A stretch of 64,000 bases of DNA from Paeniglutamicibacter cryotolerans (GTDB lineage: Bacteria; Actinomycetota; Actinomycetes; Actinomycetales; Micrococcaceae), in NCBI RefSeq assembly GCF_014190875.1, contig NZ_JACHVS010000001.1, forward strand, positions 1,054,001-1,118,000, given 5' to 3'. Each line of letters starts with the position of its first letter. Position 1 is the first letter of the stretch. The position numbers and the translations under genes are program-made. Below are positions 45,167 through 53,835 of this stretch, piece by piece. A model generated the notes under the pieces. It was not told where the DNA came from and made no database searches. It was given only the letters and a program-made list of their open reading frames with translations.

Positions 45167-46573
45167 TCAGCGGATTCCGAACTCCCGGCGCAGCGCGCTC
45201 TTGGCTGCCAGGTGGCCGTTCATGCCGTGCACGGCGGGGCCCGGCGGGGTGGAGCTGGAGGCCAGGTAGATGCCCTTCGCCGGGGTCTTCCACGGGTCGG
45301 CCGACAGCACCGGGCGCCGCACCATGCCCAGCAGGTCGGTGGCCCCGCCGGAGATATCCCCGCCGACCAGATTCGGGTTCTGCGCCTGCAGCCCGGGCGC
45401 CGTGACCACCTCGGCATGCAGCACCGTATCGGCGAAGCCCGGCGCGACGGCCTCGATCTGGGCGGTCATGATCGCGCCCATGTCGCTCGGATCCGCATTG
45501 GGCACATGGCAGTAGGCCCAGAGCACGTGCTGTCCCGCCGGCGCGCGGGAGGGGTCGAACCGGCTGGGCTGGGACACTATCGCATAGGGTGCGCGGGAGA
45601 TGGCGGTGCGCACGCGGCGTTCCTCGCGCCGCACCATGGACGCTGTTCCGCCCAGGTGGATGGTGCCCGCGTCGGCGAGTTCCGGTACGGACCACGGAAC
45701 CGGGGCGTTGAGCACGTAGTGCACCACGCAGGAGCCCGGTGGCCGCCGGGTTGACCGCAGTGCCCGCGCATAGCGTTCGGGCAGCACGGGTGCGGCGATC
45801 TCGGCGAGCGCCTCGGGCGAGGTGTCGAACAGGACGACCCGTTCCCCGACCTCGGCCAGGTGGCGCACCTCGGTATCCAGCTCGATGCTGCCACCGGCCA
45901 GCACCAGCATTGCAGCCAGCGCGTTCGAGATGGCCTGGGACCCGCCGACGGGAATGGGCCAGCCGCCGGCATGCGCCGTGGCGCCCAGGAAGAGCCCGGC
46001 ACCGGTGGACGCCGGGCCGCGACCGCCGCCTGCGGCATGGGCGCTGAGCCCGGCGAGCAGCGCCGCCGATGACTCGCCGGTGCCCGGCCCGGGGACCATC
46101 AGCGCAGCGGCACGCACCCCGAAGACGGCGAGCGCCGCCGGATGCCGCGGGATCCTGAGCAGCTCGTGCATCAGCGTGTCTGCGGTGGCGTCGATCCGTT
46201 CCACGATCGGCCCGAGCAGCCGGCGGTAGCCGGGCCCCTGGGCACCGAGCCCCGCTACCGTTCGGTCGAGCTCGCGCCAGGAAAGTGCCGCCCGGCCCCC
46301 GGGCAGCGAGTGCGCGAAAGAGAGTGCGGGCACCACGAAATCGACCCGCTCGCGCAGCCCGATCTCGGTGAAGTACGGGGAGGCCAGCGCCATCGGGTGC
46401 ACGGCCGAACCCACGTCGTGGACGGCCCCGGGGTATCCGAGTTCCAGCGTCCGGGCGGCGCCTCCGACCTGGCTGTTTCGTTCGATCAGCCGCACCGAAA
46501 GTCCGGCGCGGGCCAGGGTCAGTGCAGCGGCCAGGCCGTTGGGGCCGGCTCCGATGACTGCCACATCAGCCAT
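45167..46573 (-). CDS. Phytoene-desaturase-like FAD-dependent oxidoreductase
   Basis: This 468-residue flavoprotein has the N-terminal ADP-binding fold with GAGPNGLAAALTLARAG (GxGxxG) and LIERNSQVGGAAR. The closing motif near the C-terminus includes GIYLASSSTPPGPAVHGMNG, where the family binds FAD. It resembles CrtI/RetSat-like amine-oxidase-fold enzymes. No other carotenoid gene is nearby, so carotenoid desaturation is not assured. It overlaps the upstream GT87 gene by eight bases, linking it to a membrane glycosyltransferase. Confidence 0.85.
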   Translation of the reverse strand: MADVAVIGAGPNGLAAALTLARAGLSVRLIERNSQVGGAARTLELGYPGAVHDVGSAVHPMALASPYFTEIGLRERVDFVVPALSFAHSLPGGRAALSWRELDRTVAGLGAQGPGYRRLLGPIVERIDATADTLMHELLRIPRHPAALAVFGVRAAALMVPGPGTGESSAALLAGLSAHAAGGGRGPASTGAGLFLGATAHAGGWPIPVGGSQAISNALAAMLVLAGGSIELDTEVRHLAEVGERVVLFDTSPEALAEIAAPVLPERYARALRSTRRPPGSCVVHYVLNAPVPWSVPELADAGTIHLGGTASMVRREERRVRTAISRAPYAIVSQPSRFDPSRAPAGQHVLWAYCHVPNADPSDMGAIMTAQIEAVAPGFADTVLHAEVVTAPGLQAQNPNLVGGDISGGATDLLGMVRRPVLSADPWKTPAKGIYLASSSTPPGPAVHGMNGHLAAKSALRREFGIR

Positions 46574-48014
46574 CGGCGCCCACGCTCCGGCGTTTGAGCG
46601 GCCAGGTGAACCTGTCCGCCGCGCCAGCGAAGGGGCCGGCCTGTGGATCGTCCTGCCCGACCCGGCGCACCGGGTCGAAATCGGGGTTCATGATCGAGTG
46701 TGCCACCCGGTACATCAGGTAGCCGGTGGCAATCATGTGGCCCAGCACGGCAAAGACGTAGAACGACGGAGGGAAGGTGTTCGAGGCCTGGATGTCCGCC
46801 GTTTCGGCGTACAGGTACATCCAGATCGCCCAGAAGTGCAGCACCTCAATCAGCTGCCACACCAGGAAGTCGCGCCAGCGCGGCCAGGCCAGCGCCGCCA
46901 GCGGCACCAGCCAGATGACGAATTGCGGGGAATAGACCTTGTTGAACAGGATGAAGGCGCCAACGATCAGGAAGAGCAGCGGCGCGAAGCGCGGACGCCG
47001 CGGCGCGACCAGGCCCAACACCAGCACGCCGACGCAGGAAAGGAAGAACAGGGTGAAGGCGAGCACGTTGATCATGGAGGCATCCAGCGATGGCATCCCG
47101 GGCACCACGGCGGCCGTGAGGTTCCAGGCGTGCCAGATCGAGGACAGCCCGGCACCGCGGTCCCCGGTGAAGGTCAGGAAGTAGCTCCACGAATCGAAGT
47201 TGGCGATCGCCGCGGGAAGGTTCACGCCAACCCAGGCCACGGCCGCCCCTGCGAGCGAGAGCCAGAGCGGGCGCAGCCGTCCGCTGCGGATCGCCAGCAC
47301 GATGACGGCGCCGAAGAAGAGCACCGGGTAGAGCTTCATGGCGGTGCCCAGCCCGACCAGGACACCCGCCACGAACGGCATGTTGCGCGACCAGGCCAGC
47401 ATGGCCAGGGCCAGGAACATCACCGCCCACATGTCCCAGTTGATCGTCGAGGCCAGGATGATCCCCGGCGCGAGCGCCACCATGGCGGCATCCCATGGCC
47501 GCCGACCGGCACTGCGCGCGGTGGCTATCACCACGACAAACCAGAGCAGCACGGCGAAGAACACGTTCAGGTCGTAGAACGCCAGCGTGCGGTCGTAGTT
47601 CCCCGCCGGTACCAGCGCAGCGGTCAAAGAGGCGACGACAGACATCAGGACCGGATATTCGAATTGCGCGCCGGCGGCAAAGGGGGCGAACGCGTTGTCG
47701 GCGAAACCGCGGGCGTGGAAGAGCGCTGCCCAGTCCGAATAGCAGGCCCACTGGTAGGAGTTCTCCCCGCCCCAGCCGTAGAGCCGGCACATGTTCTTGG
47801 AGAGCACCGCGAGGATCGCCGCGATGCCGGTCAGCAGGATCAGCACGCGCTCGATGCGCCAGAATCCGGGGGTCACCCGGCCCGGGTCGGTATGCCGGCC
47901 CAGCGGGCCGCCCACCACCTCGGTGAGCTGGCGCAGCAACGGGTCGTTGCGGGTCGGCACGGTGATGCGGACCGGTCCGCGGCGGGGCTCCGGGACGGCG
48001 GTGTTCTCTGGCAT
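46566..48014 (-). CDS. GT87/DUF2029-type membrane glycosyltransferase
   Basis: This 482-residue protein has about eleven membrane helices and the layout of polyprenyl-phosphomannose-dependent mannosyltransferases (GT87, e.g. mycobacterial PimE). FEYPVLMSVVAS in the first third and NWDMWAVMFLALAM near residue 195 are typical, and MKLYPVLFFGAVI follows. Substrate and sugar are inferred from family only. ATG at 48014 is preferred because TAGGCT stands seven bases upstream; the frame extends to 48068. Confidence 0.83.
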   Translation of the reverse strand: MPENTAVPEPRRGPVRITVPTRNDPLLRQLTEVVGGPLGRHTDPGRVTPGFWRIERVLILLTGIAAILAVLSKNMCRLYGWGGENSYQWACYSDWAALFHARGFADNAFAPFAAGAQFEYPVLMSVVASLTAALVPAGNYDRTLAFYDLNVFFAVLLWFVVVIATARSAGRRPWDAAMVALAPGIILASTINWDMWAVMFLALAMLAWSRNMPFVAGVLVGLGTAMKLYPVLFFGAVIVLAIRSGRLRPLWLSLAGAAVAWVGVNLPAAIANFDSWSYFLTFTGDRGAGLSSIWHAWNLTAAVVPGMPSLDASMINVLAFTLFFLSCVGVLVLGLVAPRRPRFAPLLFLIVGAFILFNKVYSPQFVIWLVPLAALAWPRWRDFLVWQLIEVLHFWAIWMYLYAETADIQASNTFPPSFYVFAVLGHMIATGYLMYRVAHSIMNPDFDPVRRVGQDDPQAGPFAGAADRFTWPLKRRSVGADG

Positions 48015-48021
48015 GTGTTTC

Positions 48022-48027
48022 AGCCTA
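48022..48027 (-). promoter_or_regulatory. Putative -10 element, GT87 gene
   Basis: Minus-strand TAGGCT with a seven-base spacer to the ATG at 48014. Confidence 0.4.
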
Positions 48028-48122
48028 TCGGGCGGCACTGTCGGCGGGTGTCCGCGGCGAAACGACATGCCCCGCTCACCCGTTGTTCACCCACCGGTGG
48101 CCAGCACGTTGGAATCGCTGCG

Positions 48123-48128
48123 TAGCGT
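48123..48128 (+). promoter_or_regulatory. Putative -10 element, sialic-acid-type operon
   Basis: TAGCGT with a seven-base spacer to the GTG at 48136, which has no ribosome site. It is divergent from the GT87 promoter about 100 bases away. Confidence 0.4.
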
Positions 48129-48135
48129 CCTTCTT

Positions 48136-49392
48136 GTGAGCACGAATGAAGCACCGCAGACCCTGGTGGTGATCCCCGCACGTGGAGGATCCAAGGGCGT
48201 CCCGCTGAAGAACCTGAGCAGGATCGGCGGGAGCACGCTCTTGGCCCGGGCCATCGGATCGGCGCTTGCCACCCCGTCAGTCAGCGACGTGGTGGTCAGC
48301 ACGGATCATCCCGGGATCAAGGCCGAGGCCCTCGCCCACGGTGCCGCAGTGATCGACCGCCCGGCAGAGATTGCCGGTGATGCCGCTAGTAGCGAATCGG
48401 TCCTGCTGCATGCCCTGCACGTGAGCACCAGGCGGCCCGATCTCATCGTGCTGCTGCAGTGCACCTCGCCCTTCATCGATCCGGCCGGCCTCGAGGCGGC
48501 CATCGCCACCGTCACCGCGAAACGGGCCGACGTCTGCTTCGCCGTCGCACCGGACCACGGTTTCCATTGGGCGCCGGGTCCCGTCGGGGCCATCGCCCTG
48601 GGCCACGACGCGGCCCATCGACCGCGGCGCCAGGACCGCGCACCGCGCTTCCGCGAAACCGGGGCGTTCTATGTGATGGACGTGTCCGGGTTCCTGGAGC
48701 ACCGGCACCGCTTCTTCGGCACCCTGGCGATGCACGAGGTCCCCGCCGCCACGGCGCTGGACATCGATGCGGAGGACGACCTGCTCCTGGCCCGGGCCCT
48801 CGCCGACATGGCCGCCGACCGGGCCCCGGGGCACCGGGCGCCGGCGCTCGAGGTCGACGCGCTGGTCACCGACTTCGACGGGGTCCATACCCACGACACG
48901 GCGCTGCTGGGCCAGGACGGCACCGAGTCGGTGTCCGTCTCGCGCTCCGACGGGATGGGCGTGGCCCGGCTGCGGGCCGCCGGGATCAGGCAGCTGATCC
49001 TGTCCACCGAAACCAATCCGGTGGTTGCTGCCCGCGGGGCGAAGCTGCGCATCCCGGTCCTGCAGGGCATCACCGACAAGGCCACCGCGCTGCGCGACTG
49101 GATGGCCGAGAGGGCCCTGGACCCGGCCCGCGTCGCCTACCTGGGCAATGACGTGAACGATATCGGCGCCATGGCGCTGGTCGGCTGGCCGCTGGCTGTC
49201 GCCGATGCCCGGCCCGAGGCGCGCGCAGCCGCCCGCCACGTGCTGGAGCGCAACGGCGGGGACGGCGCGGTGCGCGAAGCCGCCGAGCTGATCCTGTCCA
49301 CCCGCGCCGCCCAGACCACCCAGACCACCCACCCGGACAGTACCCCGGAGGCGTTCGCCCCCGGACCCCTAGGAAGAGGAAACGCATCATGA
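48136..49392 (+). CDS. neuA: CMP-nonulosonate cytidylyltransferase fused to HAD phosphatase
   Basis: This 418-residue fusion activates a sialic-acid-like sugar with CTP. The N-terminal domain (about 8-230) has the cytidylyltransferase P-loop IPARGGSKGVPLKNL, LLQCTSPFI and ATALDIDAEDD. The C-terminal domain (about 240-390) is a KdsC-like capless HAD phosphatase with DALVTDFDGVHTHD (nucleophile and acid Asp), STE (motif II) and LGNDVNDIGAM (motif IV). A fused phosphatase suggests that a 9-phospho sugar is made first, as in the animal route. GTG at 48136 is chosen from homologous start and promoter position. It overlaps neuB by four bases. Confidence 0.9.
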   Translation: MSTNEAPQTLVVIPARGGSKGVPLKNLSRIGGSTLLARAIGSALATPSVSDVVVSTDHPGIKAEALAHGAAVIDRPAEIAGDAASSESVLLHALHVSTRRPDLIVLLQCTSPFIDPAGLEAAIATVTAKRADVCFAVAPDHGFHWAPGPVGAIALGHDAAHRPRRQDRAPRFRETGAFYVMDVSGFLEHRHRFFGTLAMHEVPAATALDIDAEDDLLLARALADMAADRAPGHRAPALEVDALVTDFDGVHTHDTALLGQDGTESVSVSRSDGMGVARLRAAGIRQLILSTETNPVVAARGAKLRIPVLQGITDKATALRDWMAERALDPARVAYLGNDVNDIGAMALVGWPLAVADARPEARAAARHVLERNGGDGAVREAAELILSTRAAQTTQTTHPDSTPEAFAPGPLGRGNAS

Positions 49393-50285
49393 GCATCACA
49401 GCCATCCCCGCCATCGCACCCGTCGCCATCGGCGATGCGGTCCTGGGCACCAACCGTTCCGTCTACGTCATCGGCGAGATCGGCATCAACCACAACGGAG
49501 ACCTGCAAATCGCCAAGCAGCTGATCGACGTGGCAGCCGCCGCCGGCGCCAACGCGGTGAAGTTCCAGAAGCGCACCCCGGAGATCTCCACGCCGATGGA
49601 CATGCGCTCCAAGATCCGCTCCACGCCTTGGGGCGAGATGACATACCTGGACTACCGCTACCGGGTCGAATTCGATGCCGCGCAGTACCGGGACCTGATC
49701 CGCTACGCGGCGAACCTGGGCCTGCACGCCTTCGCTTCCCCCTGGGACGTGCCCTCGGTTCACTTCATGGAGGAACAGGGCGTGGTGACGCACAAGGTCG
49801 CCTCGGCCTCGGTCACCGACCTGGAGCTGCTGCGTGCCCTGGCCGAAACACGCAAGCCGATCATCCTCTCCACCGGCATGTCCACGATCGAGCAGATCGA
49901 TGCCGCGGTGGAGACTTTGGGCACCAACAACCTGGTGCTCATGCACGCCACCTCCACCTACCCGCTGCCTCCTGAGGAGGCCAACCTGCGCACCATCGAG
50001 ACGTTGCGCGAACGCTACCGGGTGCCGGTGGGCTATTCCGGGCACGAGCGCGGCCTGCAGATCTCCCTTGCCGCCGTCGCGCTGGGCGCCGTCACCGTCG
50101 AACGCCACATCACCCTGGATAGGACCATGTGGGGCTCGGACCAGGCATCGTCGCTGGAGCCCAAGGGCTTCGAAGCGCTGATCCGGGATATCCGGATCCT
50201 GGAGACCGCCATGGGCGACGGGGTCAAGCGCGTCTTTCCGGGCGAGCTGGCCCCGCTCTCGCGGCTGCGCCGCGTCGACGCCTGA
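49389..50285 (+). CDS. neuB: N-acetylneuraminate synthase-like protein (NeuB), no SAF domain
   Basis: This 298-residue TIM-barrel enzyme condenses PEP with a mannosamine-type sugar. Motifs are EIGINHNGD near residue 33, KFQKRTPE near 62, SPWDVPS, KVASAS and the metal-binding His in GYSGHERG and ERHITLD. It ends shortly after PLSRLRR, so the C-terminal antifreeze-like SAF domain of standard NeuB (about 340 residues) is absent. The ribosome site AGGAAGAGG precedes ATG. Sugar specificity (Neu5Ac, KDN or other) and use of a free or 6-phosphate acceptor are open. Confidence 0.92.
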   Translation: MSITAIPAIAPVAIGDAVLGTNRSVYVIGEIGINHNGDLQIAKQLIDVAAAAGANAVKFQKRTPEISTPMDMRSKIRSTPWGEMTYLDYRYRVEFDAAQYRDLIRYAANLGLHAFASPWDVPSVHFMEEQGVVTHKVASASVTDLELLRALAETRKPIILSTGMSTIEQIDAAVETLGTNNLVLMHATSTYPLPPEEANLRTIETLRERYRVPVGYSGHERGLQISLAAVALGAVTVERHITLDRTMWGSDQASSLEPKGFEALIRDIRILETAMGDGVKRVFPGELAPLSRLRRVDA

Positions 50286-50308
50286 GCGGGAAGGACAACG
50301 CCATCACC

Positions 50309-51394
50309 ATGGAGCACCCGGTCCGGATCAGCATCATCGTCCCCGCCCGGGACCAGGCCCCGTACATCTGCGATGCCCTGTCCTCCCTCACTGCGGCGGC
50401 CGATGACCGGTACGGCCTGGAGGTCCTGGTGGTGGATGACGGTTCAACTGACGGCACCGGGGAGCTGGCTGCCGCGTTCGCGCAGCGCCTCCCCGGGCTG
50501 CGGATCCTGCGCAACGAGGTGCCCACCGGCGTCTCCAACGCCCGCAATGCGGGCCTGGCAGCCGCCACCGGGGAGCTGATCGGGTTCCTCGACCCCGACG
50601 ACTGGCTGGCCCCGGGCCAGCTGGCGCGGGCCGCCGATGAGCTGCTGGAACTGAACGTGGACTTCGTGCGGTTCGGCCACGTGCGGGTTGCCGGGTCCAA
50701 GCGCACGCTGCACCATCCGCCGCAGGCCCGCACCTCCACGGTGCTCGATCCACGCTCGGACATCGGCCCGATCGAGGCCGCCTCCATGGTCGACTACTGC
50801 TTCGTGTGGGCCGGGCTCTACAGGCGCACGGCGCTGGAAGCCATGGGCCCGTACTTCGAACCCGACACGCACACCGCCGAGGACCGGCTGTGGATCTGGA
50901 AGCTGCACCTGAGTGCCCGCTCCTACGCGGTGATCGATGCCCCGGGCATCTTCTACCGGCGCGGACTGCCCGGTTCGCTCACGCAGGTCCACGACGAGCG
51001 CCAACTGGACTTCGCCCCCGTATACGCCAAGCTCTTTGCGCTGCTGGCGTCCGACCCGGACGCCGGGGCACTATGGCCCAAGGCGGTGCGCCAGTTCCTG
51101 GCCATCGGCTGCCACCACCTGAACCGCCCGGGCCAGTCCGATGACCTTTGCACCTCCCTGCACCGGGTGCTGCGCACCTCGCTGGCCGGCCTGCCGAAGA
51201 TCCGGCTGGTGGACGGCTTGGCGGCGCTGGACCCCCGGCGCCGGGCGCAGCTGCTGCCGCTGTGCCCCGCGGGGACGGCCGCTGGCCTGCACCAGTACCG
51301 GGAGCCGACGGCGCCGGCGCCCGCCCCCCGCCGGATGCCGGTGGTTCTCGGCGCGCCCGGTCCCTCCCCCGAACAGATCAGGACCCTTCCATGA
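50309..51394 (+). CDS. Glycosyltransferase family 2
   Basis: This 361-residue GT-A enzyme opens RISIIVPARDQAPYI, with nucleotide-binding VVDDGSTDGTG near residue 42 and the metal-binding FLDPDDW (DxD) near 95; EDRLWIWKLHL near 195 carries the likely catalytic acid. No membrane segment is seen, so it is cytoplasmic. The C-terminal 60 residues are Pro/Ala-rich. It follows neuB by 23 bases and overlaps the next gene by four. It probably builds the acceptor glycan for the sialyltransferases. Confidence 0.9.
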   Translation: MEHPVRISIIVPARDQAPYICDALSSLTAAADDRYGLEVLVVDDGSTDGTGELAAAFAQRLPGLRILRNEVPTGVSNARNAGLAAATGELIGFLDPDDWLAPGQLARAADELLELNVDFVRFGHVRVAGSKRTLHHPPQARTSTVLDPRSDIGPIEAASMVDYCFVWAGLYRRTALEAMGPYFEPDTHTAEDRLWIWKLHLSARSYAVIDAPGIFYRRGLPGSLTQVHDERQLDFAPVYAKLFALLASDPDAGALWPKAVRQFLAIGCHHLNRPGQSDDLCTSLHRVLRTSLAGLPKIRLVDGLAALDPRRRAQLLPLCPAGTAAGLHQYREPTAPAPAPRRMPVVLGAPGPSPEQIRTLP

Positions 51395-52803
51395 CCCGGC
51401 TGCTGGTTGCCTCCACGCTCTACCAGGTGGCCTCGCTGGCCGCGATGATCGATGCCGGCGCGTTCACCGACGACCGGGACCGGGTGCTGGTGCTCGCCAA
51501 CGGCGCCGCCACCCCGGAGTTGAGCGGGCGGATCCAGGACGGTTGCGGCTTCGAGCTGTTGGCTTCGCGCTTCGAGAGGCATGTCGACCTCACCGACCTC
51601 CTGCTGCCCCGGCGCCCCGCGCACTTCGACCCGCGCACCGAGGATCTGCCGATGTGGCAGGGCCTGTTACGTTCACATTGGGCCCTGGGTACCGGCCCGG
51701 TCGACCTGGTGGTGGAATCCATCCAGGTCAACCCGGCCGTCGCGCTCTGCCGGATTTTCCACACGGCGGGCATCACCGTGCATTCGGACGGGCTGATGTC
51801 CTACGGGCCCACCCGCAACGAGCTGCCGCGGCAGCTCGCCCAGCGGCTCGACGCGTTGATCTACGTCGACCTGGTCCCGGGTCTGCTGCCTGCGCTGCTG
51901 CACGAACACGATCCGTTGCTTCGCGCCGTACCCGCCGGGTACCTGCGCGCCGTCTTCGAGCAGCTGGCAGCCGCCGACGATTCGCCGCTCCCCGGTCCGG
52001 GATCCCCGGACGGCGGTGGCGCGCTGGTGCTCGGCCAGTACCTGGCCGGACTGGGCCTGATCGACACCGGCCAGGAGGCCTCGCTGCATCGGGACATGCT
52101 CGCCGCCGCCGACCGCGGCATCACCGATGTCTATTTCAAGGCGCACCCCAGCGCCGGTCCCGGAGCAGCGACCCGGCTGGCTGCCGATGCCCGGGAGCTG
52201 GGCATCGCCCTGCACATCATCGATTCGCCGATGCTGGCCGAGGCGCTGCTGGTGAGGCTGCGTCCGGCGCTGGTGGTCAGCGCGTTCTCCACCGGCCTGG
52301 CCACCGCCGCCTACCTGTTCGGCATCCGGGTTGAAGCCGTCGGCACGGCGGGGCTGCTGCGGGAGCTCGCGCCGTACCAAAACAGCAACCGGATCCCGTT
52401 GACGCTCATCCATGCGCTCTTCGTCCAGGGAATCTGCGCACCGATCGCCACCGATCCGTCCCATCCGGGGCGGCTGCAGGAACTGGCCGATACCGTGGCC
52501 TACTGCATGCAGGCCCAGCGGCTGCCCGGGCTGCGCGGAACCGCAAGCGCCTTCCTGGCCCGGAATCCCCGGGACATCCCGGTGTATTTCAAGCGACGCC
52601 GGCTCACCGCGCTTGGACTGCCCGGGGCGCTGGAACCGGTGGTGCGGCTGCCGGTAGCCGCACCACCGGTACCGGTCGGGCAGCTCGCCACAGCGGGGCA
52701 GCTGGCGCGCGAGGCGCGGCGGGCGGCACGCTGCGCCCGCACCACCACGCTGCAGGCCCTGGCCGGTTCCCTGGACCGGGCCGCCTCGAAGATCCGCCCA
52801 TAG
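51391..52803 (+). CDS. Alpha-2,8-polysialyltransferase-like protein
   Basis: This 470-residue protein resembles the bacterial polysialyltransferase family. It opens TRLLVASTLYQVASLAAMID. Sialyltransferase-type signatures are seen in order: HSDGLMSYG near residue 132 (acidic-Asp-Gly motif), KAHPSAGPG near 250 (HP motif that binds CMP) and SAFSTGLATAAYL near 292 (Ser/Thr motif). With neuA and neuB upstream it should use a CMP-activated nonulosonate. Linkage and polymerising ability are not predictable from the sequence. Confidence 0.8.
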   Translation: MTRLLVASTLYQVASLAAMIDAGAFTDDRDRVLVLANGAATPELSGRIQDGCGFELLASRFERHVDLTDLLLPRRPAHFDPRTEDLPMWQGLLRSHWALGTGPVDLVVESIQVNPAVALCRIFHTAGITVHSDGLMSYGPTRNELPRQLAQRLDALIYVDLVPGLLPALLHEHDPLLRAVPAGYLRAVFEQLAAADDSPLPGPGSPDGGGALVLGQYLAGLGLIDTGQEASLHRDMLAAADRGITDVYFKAHPSAGPGAATRLAADARELGIALHIIDSPMLAEALLVRLRPALVVSAFSTGLATAAYLFGIRVEAVGTAGLLRELAPYQNSNRIPLTLIHALFVQGICAPIATDPSHPGRLQELADTVAYCMQAQRLPGLRGTASAFLARNPRDIPVYFKRRRLTALGLPGALEPVVRLPVAAPPVPVGQLATAGQLAREARRAARCARTTTLQALAGSLDRAASKIRP

Positions 52804-52806
52804 TCC

Positions 52807-53835
52807 ATGGCGGCCCGCATCCTCCCCGCCCCGACCGAGGTCACCCGGCCGCGCTTCGGCCGCGCCGAGGCCTGGGTCGAATCTCCGCTGCAGCTGCTGT
52901 CGGCCATCGAGGCCCACGGCGCCGGGCTGCTGGGCACCAGCACCCGGATCCACCCGCGCGGCGGGGGCACCGGGCTGGATGCGACGCTGCGCACGCTGAT
53001 CTCCAGCGCGCCGGCGGGCATCGAATTCGCCCGGCATTCGCTGGCGCTCCCCTCCCCCGCAGTGCCCGAGATCGACCGCTGGGTCACCGGGGACGCGTAC
53101 TCGGGCAAGTTCCAGCAGGCACTACTGGGCCGCTTGGCCGTGCGCGAGGTGGTGGTGATCGATGACGGACTGGTCACGCGGAGCCTGCTGCGCACCCTGT
53201 GCGCCAACGAACCCACCCCGCTGGTGCGCCAACGGTCCGCGGCCAACCCAGCCCGTTCGGCCCTGGGCCTTGCCGCCTGGTACCGGATGCGGGCGCTGGC
53301 CCGCACCGGACGGCTCCTGGTCTTCACGGCGCTTCCAGTGGAAGCCGGGCTCGAGGCCCGGTTCCGGGAGCTCGGCGGCCACCTGGAACGGCACCGCTTC
53401 GAATGGCTCGGAACCCAACCAGTGGCCGAACACTTCCACCAGCGCACGCTCGTCGTCGGTTCGGCGCTGGCAGCCGACGGGCTGATCGACCCCGGCCCGT
53501 ACCTGCACTGGGTCAACGGGCTGTGCGCCGACGGACCGCTGGCCTACTTCCCGCACCGCCGGGAGCGGCCCGGTTTCCTGTCCGAGCTGGCCCGGAACCC
53601 GCTGATCACCCTACATGCGCACACCATCCCGGTAGAGATGCGCCTGCGCGGCCTGCGCACCGGGCAGACGGTGCGGGCGCTTCCATCCACCGTGTTGCCC
53701 TCGCTGCGGCTGCTGCTGCGCCCGAACGGGGTCCGCGTCGAGGGACGCGCGGTGCCGGACCACTGGTGGACCGATGAAGCGGCCCCGGGACTGCGCGAAC
53801 ACTTGAGCACATCACTTCAGGAAGAGGGACCATGA
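52807..53835 (+). CDS. Putative sialyltransferase-like protein (GT52-like)
   Basis: This 342-residue protein is not firmly recognised. It carries EAWVESPLQLLSAIEAHGAG near its start, a pattern shared with GT52/LsgA-like and polysialyltransferase-like proteins. VVVIDDGLVTRSLL near residue 118 fits the DDG motif of bacterial sialyltransferases, and YFPHRRERP near 240 could stand in for the HP motif. It lies between the polysialyltransferase-like gene (three-base gap) and the next transferase (ATGA overlap), strong support for a role in the same glycan. Confidence 0.6.
   Translation: MAARILPAPTEVTRPRFGRAEAWVESPLQLLSAIEAHGAGLLGTSTRIHPRGGGTGLDATLRTLISSAPAGIEFARHSLALPSPAVPEIDRWVTGDAYSGKFQQALLGRLAVREVVVIDDGLVTRSLLRTLCANEPTPLVRQRSAANPARSALGLAAWYRMRALARTGRLLVFTALPVEAGLEARFRELGGHLERHRFEWLGTQPVAEHFHQRTLVVGSALAADGLIDPGPYLHWVNGLCADGPLAYFPHRRERPGFLSELARNPLITLHAHTIPVEMRLRGLRTGQTVRALPSTVLPSLRLLLRPNGVRVEGRAVPDHWWTDEAAPGLREHLSTSLQEEGP

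Noticed and set aside
46368..48125. A 585-codon plus-strand frame opposite the GT87 gene
   Set aside because: Its composition is typical of antisense frames in GC-rich DNA and no domain is visible.
48067..48135. In-frame upstream ATG for the NeuA fusion
   Set aside because: The added 23 residues precede the conserved start, no ribosome site is seen and the -10-like hexamer lies within them.
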